Below, in pieces: positions 34,665-44,310 of a DNA stretch of 64,000 nucleotides. Positions within the stretch are counted from its first letter, which is position 1. Every line of letters starts with the position of its first letter. The stretch lies in the NCBI RefSeq assembly GCF_003574735.1, contig NZ_QORW01000002.1, forward strand, positions 248,001 to 312,000, given 5' to 3'. The notes under the pieces are model-generated. The model was not told the DNA's origin. It saw only the letters and a program-made list of their open reading frames with translations, and searched no databases. Source of the stretch: Dongia deserti (GTDB taxonomy: Bacteria; Pseudomonadota; Alphaproteobacteria; Dongiales; Dongiaceae). Position numbers and translations under genes: made by a program.

Positions 34665-36194
34665 TTGGCTTTACGCTGGCAATCTTGGGGCTGCCGCATA
34701 GTCGCGACAGCCACACTCGCCGGGTTTGTCTTTACCGCTGGCCTTTCGGCGGAGACCCTGGCTCAAGACAGATCGGGCGCCACTGCGGCGCTACCGGGTG
34801 ATGACGTTCAGATCAAAGGCGCGGACCTGCCCAAGCCGCTGGACGCCGTCAATGCCGACCGTTATCGCGATATCTTCCGGCTGCAAGCTGCGGGGGATTT
34901 CCGCGGCGCGGACCGAGTTATTGCAGAGCTGACGGACCAATCGCTGCTGGGCCAAGTCCTGGCCGACCGGTATCTGTCCGCGACCTACATCTCCAAGCCA
35001 AAGGAACTGGCCGACTGGCTGCGCCACTATGACACGCTGGCGGATGCGCGCGCCATCTATCAGCTCGCCCAGGTCAAGGGCGCGAGCAACCTGACCGAGC
35101 CCAAGGTCAACGTCGTCCGGATCGGTTCGCCCGACGAGAGCTACAACGACCGGGACGCCACCTGGCTGGCAGGCGTGGAAGCCTGGCGCCGGGGCGATTT
35201 CGCCAAGGCCGCCGAAGCCTTCGTGAAGGATACCGAGGACGCGGACAACGAGATCTGGGACAAGGCCAAGTCCTCATTCTGGGCTGCGCGCGCCTATCTG
35301 CGCGCCAAGCAGCCGGAGAAGGTCAGCACCTATCTGCGCAAGGCCGCGAAGCACCCCCTGACTTTCTATGGTCAACTGGCCACGCGCGCGCTCGGCATCC
35401 GGCCGCAGATCGATTGGACGGCGCCGAAATTCACCAAGGCTCATGGACAGCTGCTCCTCAGCACGCGCTCGGGCAAGCGTGCGCTTGCGCTGATCCAAGT
35501 CGGTCAGCTCGGTGCCGCGGAAAAGGAGCTGCTGCTGCTCGAATCCAAGGCCAAGGACAACGTCGATGAGGCGCTGCTAGCCGTCGCCGACATCGCCCGC
35601 ATGCCCTCGCTCGCCCTCAAGCTGGGTGCGATGGAGCGGCTCTATGGCGATGCGGTGATCCCGGCCGCGCTCTTTCCGGTGCCGCGCTGGGAACCGAAGG
35701 ATGGGTTCACCATCGATCGCGCGCTGCTCTATGCCATCATTCGCCAGGAATCGGGCTTCAACCCGCTGGCCGTCAGCGGCCATGGTGCGCTCGGCCTGAT
35801 GCAGATCATGCCGGAGACGGGGAAGAAGCTTGGTTACGACGCGGCGCAGCTCAAGAACCCGCGCCTGTCGATGGCCGCGGGTCAGAAATACATCGCCAAG
35901 CTGCTGAGCAACGGCCTGATCAAGAATGACATCATCCTGATGGCCGTCGCCTACAATGGCGGCGCGGGCAATCTCCAGAAGTGGAAGAACGCGCCGAAGG
36001 CGATGGACGACCCTCTGCTGTTCCTGGAGACCTTGCCGTCCAAGGAAACGCGCCAATTCACCAAGCGGATCCTCGCCGCCTACTGGATCTATCAGGAGCG
36101 GCTTGGCCAAGAGACGCCAACTCTCAAGGCGCTGGCGACCGGCGGGTGGGCGCAATATATCGGCCAGGACAGCACCGCCACCGCGTCCAAATAG
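34665..36194 (+). CDS. Soluble lytic murein transglycosylase (SLT family)
   Basis: The 509-residue protein cleaves peptidoglycan strands, releasing anhydro-muropeptides. It starts at TTG 34665 with a hydrophobic signal peptide (TLAGFVFTAGLSAETLA). A long superhelical region follows (about residues 50-340), as in Slt70. The C-terminal SLT domain has the catalytic glutamate in IIRQESGFNPLAVSG and then GALGLMQIMPETGKKLGY and AVAYNGGAGNLQKW. The start is inferred from the signal peptide; there is no in-frame ATG upstream. Confidence 0.92.
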   Translation: MALRWQSWGCRIVATATLAGFVFTAGLSAETLAQDRSGATAALPGDDVQIKGADLPKPLDAVNADRYRDIFRLQAAGDFRGADRVIAELTDQSLLGQVLADRYLSATYISKPKELADWLRHYDTLADARAIYQLAQVKGASNLTEPKVNVVRIGSPDESYNDRDATWLAGVEAWRRGDFAKAAEAFVKDTEDADNEIWDKAKSSFWAARAYLRAKQPEKVSTYLRKAAKHPLTFYGQLATRALGIRPQIDWTAPKFTKAHGQLLLSTRSGKRALALIQVGQLGAAEKELLLLESKAKDNVDEALLAVADIARMPSLALKLGAMERLYGDAVIPAALFPVPRWEPKDGFTIDRALLYAIIRQESGFNPLAVSGHGALGLMQIMPETGKKLGYDAAQLKNPRLSMAAGQKYIAKLLSNGLIKNDIILMAVAYNGGAGNLQKWKNAPKAMDDPLLFLETLPSKETRQFTKRILAAYWIYQERLGQETPTLKALATGGWAQYIGQDSTATASK

Positions 36195-36248
36195 CCTCTC
36201 GACCGCTTCCATCGCTGGTCTATGCTGTAGCCGAAAGGCTGACAGCAT

Positions 36249-36785
36249 ATGCCCAAGATTGATGAGACGCGGCCCTTCCTGGCCGTGCAGATCGGCGTGA
36301 TGACGGTATCGGATACCCGCACCCTCGCCAACGATACATCCGGCCAGACCCTGGTCGATCTGATCACCCGCGACGGTCACAAGATCGCCGACCGCGTCAT
36401 CATCAAGGATGACGCGGCCGCCATCGTCGCGCAGCTGCAGGCATGGATCTCGCGCCCGGACATCGACGTGGTGATCTCGACTGGCGGCACCGGCGTCACC
36501 GGTCGCGATGTGACGACCGAGGCATTCGAATCCGTCTATGAGAAGAAGATCGACGGCTTCGGCGAGCTGTTCCGCTGGATCTCGTTCCAGAAGGTCGGCA
36601 CCTCGACCATCCAGAGTCGCGCCACTGGCGGCGTCGCGCGCGGCACCTACCTGTTTGCACTCCCCGGCTCGCCAGGCGCCTGCCGCGACGGCTGGGAGGA
36701 GATCCTGAAGCACCAGCTCGACAATCGGCACCGCCCCTGCAACCTGGTCGAGCTGATGCCGCGGCTGGAAGAGCACCGGAAGTGA
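36249..36785 (+). CDS. moaB: Molybdopterin adenylyltransferase MoaB
   Basis: The 178-residue protein belongs to the MogA/MoaB fold. It has IGVMTVSDTRTLANDTSGQ at the N-terminus, STGGTGVTGRDVTTEA (about 77-92) as the MPT-binding loop, and FALPGSPGACRDGW near the C-terminus. It adenylylates molybdopterin before molybdenum insertion. It is 54 bases after the transglycosylase and 13 before the cyclase gene, same strand. No other molybdenum-cofactor gene is present here. Confidence 0.93.
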   Translation: MPKIDETRPFLAVQIGVMTVSDTRTLANDTSGQTLVDLITRDGHKIADRVIIKDDAAAIVAQLQAWISRPDIDVVISTGGTGVTGRDVTTEAFESVYEKKIDGFGELFRWISFQKVGTSTIQSRATGGVARGTYLFALPGSPGACRDGWEEILKHQLDNRHRPCNLVELMPRLEEHRK

Positions 36786-36798
36786 CCATTTAGGATTA

Positions 36799-38019
36799 AT
36801 GGACGAGCAGAAACTCCAATCCCTCGCCGCCTGGATCACCGAAGCAGGCCTCGCCGGCGGATCGGAGACCGAGATGCTGGCGGGCTTTTGCGAGCGCGCG
36901 AGTGCGGTGGGCTTGCCGCTAGTCAGCGGGTTGGTGGTGCTCGACATCTTGCATCCGACGCATGAGGGCCACGCAATCCGCTGGTATCGTGACAAGCCGA
37001 AAGGCAAGTTCCTCGAATACGAACGTACCAACCAGGGTGAGGCCGCGGAGAACTGGCGGCGGAGCGTCTTCTTCTATTTGCTGGAGAGCGGCGAGCCGAT
37101 GTTGCATGAGCGCCTGACGCCGGAGACCGTCGCGCGGTTCACGCATCTGGTGCCGGATCGCCAGGCCGGCATGACCGACTTCGTCGGTATCCTGACGCGT
37201 TTCGCACCGGAAGGTAGCATCGGCGAGATGGATTGCATTTATTCCGCCTGGTACACCGATCGCGAGCAAGGTTTCGAAGCGCGTGAGATCGCGGCGATCC
37301 GCAGGCTGGAGCCCTTCCTCGCCCTTGCCATCAAGAGCGTCTCGCTCGGGCGCGTCGCGCGCACACTTGCCGAAACCTACCTTGGCCGGGACGCCGCTGA
37401 ACTGGTGCTGAGCGGGCGCATAGAGCGCGGCGTCGCCGACCGTATCGAAGCGGTCGTGTGGTTCAGCGACCTCAGCGGCTATACAAAGATCACGGATAGC
37501 GCGCCACCGGAGCAGATTATTCCGCTGCTCAACGACTATGCGGAAGTCATCGTCTCCGCCATCCGGGATCAGGGCGGCGATGTGCTGAAGCTGATCGGCG
37601 ACGGCGTCCTGGCGATCTTCACTGCTCCGGACAACGGCACGGCTTGCGCCGCGGCGATTGCGGCCGCGCTCGTGGCCGAGCAGAACATCGCGGCGCTCAA
37701 TGAGCGGCGCGCGGCCGACAACCTGCCCACCACGCACATGTATCTCGGCCTTCATGTTGGCGAGATGTTCTTTGGCAACATCGGCAGCAAGGACCGGCTC
37801 GACTTCACCATCGTCGGCCCGGCGGTTAACGAGATCAGCCGGATCGCTGCGATGTGCCGCTCCGCCGACCAGAGCATACTTGCTTCCGCGCCCTTCGCTG
37901 CCGCGCTGCGCGATGCCGGCCCGCGCCTCGTCTCCTGCGGCCGCTACGCCTTGCGCGGCGTGACGCGGCCGCAGGAGCTGTTCACCTTGGACCGCAGTCC
38001 GCTTACCAGCGATACGTGA
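36799..38019 (+). CDS. Class III adenylate/guanylate cyclase
   Basis: The 406-residue protein has an N-terminal region of about 200 residues without a recognised domain (soluble, possibly sensory). A class III cyclase domain follows (about residues 215-400). Metal-binding aspartates are in VVWFSDLSGYTKIT and IGDGVLAIF, and the transition-state Asn/Arg are in VGPAVNEISRIAAM. It should make cAMP or cGMP; the sequence does not decide which. Its 3' end overlaps the convergent TonB receptor gene by 17 bases. Confidence 0.9.
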   Translation: MDEQKLQSLAAWITEAGLAGGSETEMLAGFCERASAVGLPLVSGLVVLDILHPTHEGHAIRWYRDKPKGKFLEYERTNQGEAAENWRRSVFFYLLESGEPMLHERLTPETVARFTHLVPDRQAGMTDFVGILTRFAPEGSIGEMDCIYSAWYTDREQGFEAREIAAIRRLEPFLALAIKSVSLGRVARTLAETYLGRDAAELVLSGRIERGVADRIEAVVWFSDLSGYTKITDSAPPEQIIPLLNDYAEVIVSAIRDQGGDVLKLIGDGVLAIFTAPDNGTACAAAIAAALVAEQNIAALNERRAADNLPTTHMYLGLHVGEMFFGNIGSKDRLDFTIVGPAVNEISRIAAMCRSADQSILASAPFAAALRDAGPRLVSCGRYALRGVTRPQELFTLDRSPLTSDT

Positions 38020-40225
38020 GCGTTCCGAGCACCGTCCGCCGCTCGCCATAGAAGCACGACGTCTCGCCGAAGCAGGACGGCACGTAGACCTTGTCGAACA
38101 CGTTGCTGGCGTTCAGCGCGAACTTGAAATTGCCCCATTCGTAATGGATCGCCGCGTCGGCCAGCGTGTAGCCCGGCAATCTCAGATCCTCCAGGTTATC
38201 GCCGAAGCTTGGGCCGATGTAGCGCACGCCCGCACCGAAGCCGAGCCCGGCAAAGTCACCTTCCGGAATCGTGTAATCGGCCCAGAGTGAGGCGCTATGC
38301 TTGGGAACGCGAGCTGCCCGATTGCCTTCCTCCCCAACGACGTTGCTCTTGGTGATCTCCGCATCGATGAACGTGTAGGCGGCCGTCACGTCGAGTCCAA
38401 AGTCGGAGCTTGCGACGCCTTCGAGCTCGATGCCGCGATGGCGGACCTCGCCGGTCTGCACGTTGTTGTTGGCGGGATCCTCTGGGTCGGGCGTCAGCAC
38501 ATTCTGCTTTACGATATCGAAGAGCGACAACATCACGAAACTGTTCCAGCCTGGCGGCTGATACTTGAGGCCGACTTCGTATTGCCGGCCTTCCTCGGGC
38601 TTGAAGGGATTGCCGTCGGCATCAGTTTCCAGCAGAGGCAGGAAGGATTCCGAATAGCTGAAGTAGGGCGCGATGCCATTGTCGAACAAATAGACCAGTC
38701 CCGCACGGCCGGTGAAGGCCTCGTCATTGACCGTCTGTTCGGTGTCTTCGATTTCGTTCGTGAACTCCGTCTTCGCAAAGTCGTATCGGCCGCCTAGCAG
38801 GATCACCAGTTTGTCGAACAGCTTGGCTTGTTCCTGTACATAAAGGCCAATTTGACGCTGCTCGGTATTACCGTCTTGACTGACCACTAGATCGGGAATA
38901 TCGGCACCATACTCCGGATCATAGATGTCGATTGGATCGATGAGTGCCCCCGCGCCTCGATCGCTGAAGTCATAGTGCTGAAAGTCCACGCCGAACAAGC
39001 CGGTATGCGCGATCGGCCCGGTTTCAAAGTTCGCCTGCACTTGGTTATCGACCGCGACGGTGCTTAATTCCGAGTGCCCCGTATCGGCAAAGCGATTCAG
39101 AGTGCGGTCATCGGCCAGGCCAATCCCGTACACGATGTTCTGGTCGTTCTCGAGCTCAGCGTAGTGCGCGTTCTGGCGAACGGTGAACACGTCGTCGACG
39201 TGATGCTCCACCTGATACCCGACCGAGAACTGGTCGAGGATGTATTTGTCGAAGTCCGGTTCGCCGGTGAAGGTGTGGCGTGGTATCCTGCCATTCGGAT
39301 TGTCGAGCACCGTGCCCGATGCGGGCAGGAACTGGATGCCCCAGCCCTGATCATCGTGCTGATAGTTGGCGAGGAGGGTCACCGTCGTGTCTTCCCCTTG
39401 CCAGGTGAGCGTTGGCGCGATGAACAAACGGTCGTCATTCACGAAATCCGTTTGCGTGTCACTGTCGCGACCAAGGCCGGTCACGCGATAGGACAAAGCG
39501 CCGTCTTCCGTGAGGTGACCGCTGAAGTCGAACTTACCTTGATAGCGATCGAACGTGCCGAAGCCTGCTTGGATCTCGTATTGCGGCTCCGCTGTCGCTT
39601 TCTTCGAAACATAGTTCAGGATGCCGCCGGGGCTCGCCTGGCCATAGAGCACGGAGGCGGGGCCGCGCAAGATCTCGAGCCGCTCGGCCCCGTACACGTC
39701 CAACGGCAGGAAGCTTACGAAAAACGTGCCTTTGAACTGCAGCCCATCGCGATAGTAGTTGTTGTCGACTTCGAAGCCGCGGATCCGAAGTCCATAGCCG
39801 CGTTGATCCAACCCGTACAGCTCCCCCGTGACACCGGCGGAGTAGCGCAAGGCGTCGCCCAAGCTGCTCGCCGCCTGCTCTTCCAAGCGTTCGGCGCTGA
39901 TGACGGAGATCGATTGCGGGGTTTCGATGATCGGCGTGTCGGTCTTGCTGCCGGTCCTGCTCTGCGTCGCAACATAGCCATCGACTGGCCCGGTCGCGCT
40001 CTCGCCCTCGCCTTCCACCTGCACTGGTGCCAGCGTGACCGTTCCGGTATCCTGCGCAATCTGCGGCGTGACGAGATCGAGTTTGGCCGGTGCGCCGGCT
40101 TCGAGCGCGTCCAGCCGCTCTTCCCAATCTTCCGCCTGCGCCTGGCTCCATCCCGCAGCCGTCGCCACCGCCAAAATCGTCCCTATCCGCGCGCCATTGC
40201 TGGCGACGCTCCGTGCAAACCGCAT
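38003..40225 (-). CDS. TonB-dependent siderophore receptor
   Basis: The 740-residue outer-membrane receptor starts at ATG 40225 and has a signal peptide ending near SQAQA. A probable TonB box VTLAPVQVEG is followed by the plug domain (TPIIETPQSISVISAERLEEQ, SLGDALRYSAGVTGE, RGYGLRIRGFEVDN). A 22-strand barrel ends in LTYRW with the expected C-terminal aromatic residue. It imports a ferric siderophore using TonB energy. No siderophore ABC transporter is nearby. A short acidic coiled segment, EDWEERLDALEAG, between signal and TonB box is unusual and could take part in signalling. Confidence 0.93.
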   Translation of the reverse strand: MRFARSVASNGARIGTILAVATAAGWSQAQAEDWEERLDALEAGAPAKLDLVTPQIAQDTGTVTLAPVQVEGEGESATGPVDGYVATQSRTGSKTDTPIIETPQSISVISAERLEEQAASSLGDALRYSAGVTGELYGLDQRGYGLRIRGFEVDNNYYRDGLQFKGTFFVSFLPLDVYGAERLEILRGPASVLYGQASPGGILNYVSKKATAEPQYEIQAGFGTFDRYQGKFDFSGHLTEDGALSYRVTGLGRDSDTQTDFVNDDRLFIAPTLTWQGEDTTVTLLANYQHDDQGWGIQFLPASGTVLDNPNGRIPRHTFTGEPDFDKYILDQFSVGYQVEHHVDDVFTVRQNAHYAELENDQNIVYGIGLADDRTLNRFADTGHSELSTVAVDNQVQANFETGPIAHTGLFGVDFQHYDFSDRGAGALIDPIDIYDPEYGADIPDLVVSQDGNTEQRQIGLYVQEQAKLFDKLVILLGGRYDFAKTEFTNEIEDTEQTVNDEAFTGRAGLVYLFDNGIAPYFSYSESFLPLLETDADGNPFKPEEGRQYEVGLKYQPPGWNSFVMLSLFDIVKQNVLTPDPEDPANNNVQTGEVRHRGIELEGVASSDFGLDVTAAYTFIDAEITKSNVVGEEGNRAARVPKHSASLWADYTIPEGDFAGLGFGAGVRYIGPSFGDNLEDLRLPGYTLADAAIHYEWGNFKFALNASNVFDKVYVPSCFGETSCFYGERRTVLGTLTYRW

Positions 40226-40424
40226 CCCTTCCGTCCCCCAAAAAGGCTGAACATCAGCGCGATGCACTGCGTTCGCGCGCCTTTTGGGAAGCTAACTGCG
40301 AATGCGTCGCATTCTCCTGATAACCGAAAAGGACAAGAACTGCAAATGCATATCGGCGCCGGACGATTGCTCGTGGCACGCGCCGCGGAGCTCTCAATGA
40401 CGCTGAGATAGCTGCGCGGTCTTT

Positions 40425-41981
40425 CTACTGCTGCTCGGTCTCGTCCAACACCTGCCGCACCTTGTGCGCGAGTTCGACCTTGCGGAACGGCTTGGTGAGC
40501 AGATGGACGCCCTTGTCCAGCACCCCGTGATGGATGATCGCGTTGGCGGTGTAGCCGGACATGTAGAGGACCTTCAGCCCCGGCCGGCGCCGCTTGGCTT
40601 CCGCCGCAAGGGCGGTGCCGTTCATGCCCCTCGGCAGCACGACATCGGTGAACAGCAGATCGATCCGGCCGCCTTGCTCGAGGATCACGATCGCTGCCGG
40701 CCCGTCGTAGGCTTCGACCGTCCGGTAACCAAGGCGCGTCAGGAGCTGGACGGCCAGGCGCAGGACCATCGTATCGTCCTCGACCACCAGGACGACTTCG
40801 CCGTCCTTTGCCGTCGGAAGCTCGCTCCGGTCCGGCGACAGGCGGTTATCCTCCTGTCCGGTTGCAGCGGGCAGATAGAGCTTGACCGTCGTGCCGTGGC
40901 CCTCTTCGCTGTAGATCTTGATATGCCCCTTGGATTGCTTGACGAAGCCATAGACCATGCTGAGTCCAAGACCGGTGCCTTGGCCAACCGGCTTCGTCGT
41001 GAAGAACGGGTCGAGCGCCCGCCCCGCGACTTCCTTGCTCATGCCGATGCCGGTGTCGGTGACGGCAAGCATCACATAACGGCCTGGCATCACCTCCAGA
41101 TGCTCCTCGGCATAGCTTGCATCCAGAATGGCATTCCGCGCCTCGATCACCAGCTTGCCGCCGTTCGGCATGGCGTCGCGCGCATTGACCGCCATGTTAA
41201 GCAACGCGCTCTCCAGCTGGTTTGGGTCGATCAGCGACTTCCATAGATCGCCCGGCACATGGGTCTCGACCGCGACCGTCTCGCCGAGCGTGCGCTGCAA
41301 GAGCTGCGTCATGTCGACAATGAGCTTGCTGACGTCAAGCACGCGCGGATCGAGCGGCTGCAGCCTGGAATAGGCCAGCAGCTGGTGCGTGAGGCTGGCG
41401 CCGCGTCCCGCTGCTTTCATTGTGTTCTGCACGATCTGCTGCAGATCCGGCCTGTCGGCCAGCGCCTCGTCCAGCAGGTCCAGGTTGCCGTAGATGACCG
41501 CAAGAATATTGTTGAAATCGTGCGCCACGCCGCCGGCCAGCTGCCCGACGATTTCCATCTTCTGCGCCTGGCGCAACCTTTCCTCGCTGGTGCGCAGGGC
41601 ATTTTCCATGCGGCAGCGCTCCAGCACCATCTGGATGGTGGCGTGCAGCTCGCGCTCGGAGAATGGTTTCAGCAGATAGCCGTAAGGCTTCGTGGCGCGC
41701 GCCCGTTCCAGCGTGGCTTCCTCGGAATAGGCGGTCAGATAGACGACTGGAATATGATAGCTGGGTGGAATGCGCGCCGCCGTCTCGATCCCGTCGATCT
41801 CTCCTTCGATGTTGATGTCCATCAATATCAGGTCGGGCCGCTTCTCCTCGATCTTCTGGAGCGCCTGGTCCCCACGGGCCACATTGGCAATGACTTCGTA
41901 GCCGAACGTTGATAGCTGCTGCTGCAGGTGGAGCGCCACGATGCGCTCATCCTCCACCAGCATGATTTGGGCACTGGGCAT
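40425..41981 (-). CDS. Hybrid histidine kinase: receiver - HisKA - HATPase - receiver
   Basis: The 518-residue soluble protein has a first receiver domain (about 1-120, phosphoacceptor D in LILMDINIEG). A HisKA domain follows with phospho-histidine in GGVAHDFNNILAVIYG (near 155). The HATPase domain has MAVNARDAMPNGG, TDTGIGM and GQGTGLGLSMVYG. A second receiver (about 395-515) has LLFTDVVLPRGMNG. With no membrane segment it must take input from the first receiver. It begins 12 bases after the end of the PAS/HWE kinase gene, with GGAGG before the ATG. The two probably form a phosphorelay. Confidence 0.92.
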   Translation of the reverse strand: MPSAQIMLVEDERIVALHLQQQLSTFGYEVIANVARGDQALQKIEEKRPDLILMDINIEGEIDGIETAARIPPSYHIPVVYLTAYSEEATLERARATKPYGYLLKPFSERELHATIQMVLERCRMENALRTSEERLRQAQKMEIVGQLAGGVAHDFNNILAVIYGNLDLLDEALADRPDLQQIVQNTMKAAGRGASLTHQLLAYSRLQPLDPRVLDVSKLIVDMTQLLQRTLGETVAVETHVPGDLWKSLIDPNQLESALLNMAVNARDAMPNGGKLVIEARNAILDASYAEEHLEVMPGRYVMLAVTDTGIGMSKEVAGRALDPFFTTKPVGQGTGLGLSMVYGFVKQSKGHIKIYSEEGHGTTVKLYLPAATGQEDNRLSPDRSELPTAKDGEVVLVVEDDTMVLRLAVQLLTRLGYRTVEAYDGPAAIVILEQGGRIDLLFTDVVLPRGMNGTALAAEAKRRRPGLKVLYMSGYTANAIIHHGVLDKGVHLLTKPFRKVELAHKVRQVLDETEQQ

Positions 41982-41993
41982 GCGGCCTCCGGC

Positions 41994-43321
41994 TCAGGGC
42001 TCGATCGGGAAGTTTAGGACGAACTCCGTCGGATCCGATCGTCGCACGGAGATCTCGCCGCTGAGCTGATCCGCCAGCAGCGTGATGAGCTGCAACCCGA
42101 GCGTGCCGGTCTTCGACAGGTCGATATTCTCGGGCAGGCCGATTCCGTTATCCGTGACGGACAGCACCGCCCGGCCGGTCTGGTCCGCCGACAGCCTGAC
42201 CGCGATCTCGCCCCTGCGCTCGCCCGGGAATGCGTACTTCAGGGCGTTGGAGATGAGTTCGTTCACCACCAGCCCGCAAGAAATGGCCGCATTGATCGGG
42301 AGCAGGACCTGCTCCGCCTCGACCGACAGGCTGGTCCGATCCGGATTGGCGCCATATGATCCAACCAAGGTCGGCACCAGCGTGTCGAGGAAGTGGCGGA
42401 AATCCACCCTCGCGAAGTCCTTCGACTGATAGAGCGTCTGGTGGATCAAGCCCATGGAGCGGATCCGGTTCTGGCTGTCCCGCAGCATATCGAGCGCGGC
42501 GCGGTCCGTGATGCGCGACGATTGCAGGTCAAGCAGGCTGTGAATAATCTGCAGGTTGTTCTTGACGCGATGGTGCACCTCGCCCAGCAGCACGTCCTTT
42601 TCCCTGAGCGCGATTTGGATGCGCTCTCCTTCTGCTTGCGGTCGGAGATGTCGACGATCGCGGAGAAAACCATCGGCCCCTCATCCGTCTCGATCGGATT
42701 GAGCCCGATCTCCACCGGAAACTCGCTGCAGTCCTTGCGCCACGCGAAGAGATCGCGCCCCGCGCCCATCGGCCGCGCCTTGGCGTCGGCGAAGAACGAA
42801 CCGCGCAGACCGGGATGGCGGCCGCAGAGCTGTTCCGGCACCAGCATCTCTACCGGCTGGCCCAGCATTTCCTGGCGGCTGTAGCCAAAAACCTGCTCGG
42901 CCTGGGCGTTCACCATTTCGATCCGCCCGGCGGCGCTGATCATCACCATGGCGCTCGGCGCCGCTTCGAGCATCACGTTCGCCCAGAAGCGGCTGCCATC
43001 CTTGCGCACGCGCCAGCCTTCGGTCTCATGGCGTCCCTGCTCGCGCGCCATTTTCAGCGCCAAGGCCGGCAAGCCACTGGCGCGATCCTCCTCTGTATAG
43101 AACCGCGCATGGTCCTGGCCGATGACTTCGTCGACGCTGTAGCCCTTGATGCGCGCGGCGCCGCCGTTCCATGTGACGATGCGACCATTCAAGTCGAGCA
43201 TGAAGATCGCGTAGTCGACCACGTTTTCGACCAACAGGCGGAATTGCTGCTCGCTTTCATGCAGGGCGCGCTCAATATCTTGGCGTCGCTCCTGGCCTGA
43301 CGCGTCAAGAATGTTTGTCAC
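41994..43321 (-). pseudogene. PAS-PAS histidine kinase (HisKA_2/HWE type) split by a frameshift
   Basis: The first frame (GTG 43321) encodes two PAS domains (about residues 20-135 and 140-225), ending with VFSAIVDISDRKQKE. The sense then jumps to another frame, which continues ERIQIALREKDVLLGEVHHR with VKNNLQIIHSLLDLQ, the phospho-histidine region of HisKA_2/HWE kinases. An ATPase domain follows (NELISNALKYAFPG, DNGIGLPENID, GTLGLQLI) to 41994. Loss of one G from GAGGAG at about 42624-42628 explains the break. Without it the gene would encode one soluble kinase of about 442 residues. The split could be real decay, a sequence error or two separate proteins (the second from 42593). Confidence 0.75.
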
Positions 43322-43569
43322 GAACCCTCGCCCAAGTTGGGTCAGCTCCAGCCAAGCGATCCGCCGGCTGATTGCTGCCCCGCACCTTCAGCACTGATTA
43401 CTATAAGCCGAAAAACGATATGCACGCCACCGTCGAAAATGTAGTGCAGGCTCACGGGCGGGAACCCGATCTTCCTTGGCGCGTTTACGGGGTGGCAGCC
43501 GCACTCCCGGCGGCGGTCGATCCATGGCTGCGATCCGCAGTGTGTTCTCAACGACGATCGAGGGGCTCG

Positions 43570-44196
43570 ATGCATCGTCCCAGTGCAGGACTTCCCGCAT
43601 TCGCAGCGCTGATCCTGGCGATGCTCGCCCTGGGTGCGTGCACGACGGTGCGGGAATCGAGCCCGCAGCGAACTGCGACCGAGCAACTCCTGATCTCCAC
43701 CGCGGTCGATCGCGCGGTGGAGCGCATGAAGTTCGAGATCCCGACGGGCACCAAGGTCTTCGTCGATGCCGAACAGCTGGAAGGCAGCGACGGCAAATAC
43801 ACCGCCGGTGCGATCAAGGACCGGTTGCTGCGCGGCGGCACCAATCTGGTCGCCGATCGCGGCAAGGCCGACGCGGTCGTCGAGGTTCGCGCCGGCGCGC
43901 TGTCGATTGACGACAAGAGCACGCTGGTCGGCATCGGCAGTTTCGATGCGCCGATCCCGTTCGCGGGCCAAGCCTTCAAGATTCCCGAGATTGCGCTCTA
44001 TCGGCAGAAGGAGAGGCTGGGAGTGGCAAAGATCGCCGCCACCGGCTACGGCACTGCCGACGGCAAACTGATCGATTCCACGGGGCCGCGCTTCGGCTAC
44101 TCGCACGAGAACGAGTCGGTATTTCTGTTCTTCTTCTCCTGGCGCTCGACCGACCTGCCGCAGGAAGAGCATACCGGCCTGCTCGATTTCAATTGA
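43570..44196 (+). CDS. Lipoprotein of the DUF6655 type
   Basis: From ATG 43570, with GAGGGG six bases upstream, the 208-residue protein has a lipobox LALGACTT (cysteine near residue 23). The mature start, TTVRESSPQRTATEQLLIST, and DRLLRGGTNLV are features I associate with DUF6655. It should be anchored to the outer or inner membrane facing the periplasm. Function is unknown. The longer frame to 43372 has poor codon use and no signal. Confidence 0.75.
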   Translation: MHRPSAGLPAFAALILAMLALGACTTVRESSPQRTATEQLLISTAVDRAVERMKFEIPTGTKVFVDAEQLEGSDGKYTAGAIKDRLLRGGTNLVADRGKADAVVEVRAGALSIDDKSTLVGIGSFDAPIPFAGQAFKIPEIALYRQKERLGVAKIAATGYGTADGKLIDSTGPRFGYSHENESVFLFFFSWRSTDLPQEEHTGLLDFN

Positions 44197-44310
44197 GGGA
44201 AAAGCCCTCACGCGGTCTCAGGCCGACTGTCACACCTTCGATCTTTCCAAGATCGCGACCAGCCCGTTATAGATGCGTGCAAAGCATGATCTAGGTCGGA
44301 GGAATTGGAC

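Noticed and set aside
39074-40411. 445-codon plus-strand frame
   Set aside because: Antisense to the TonB receptor; no domain, no ribosome-binding site.
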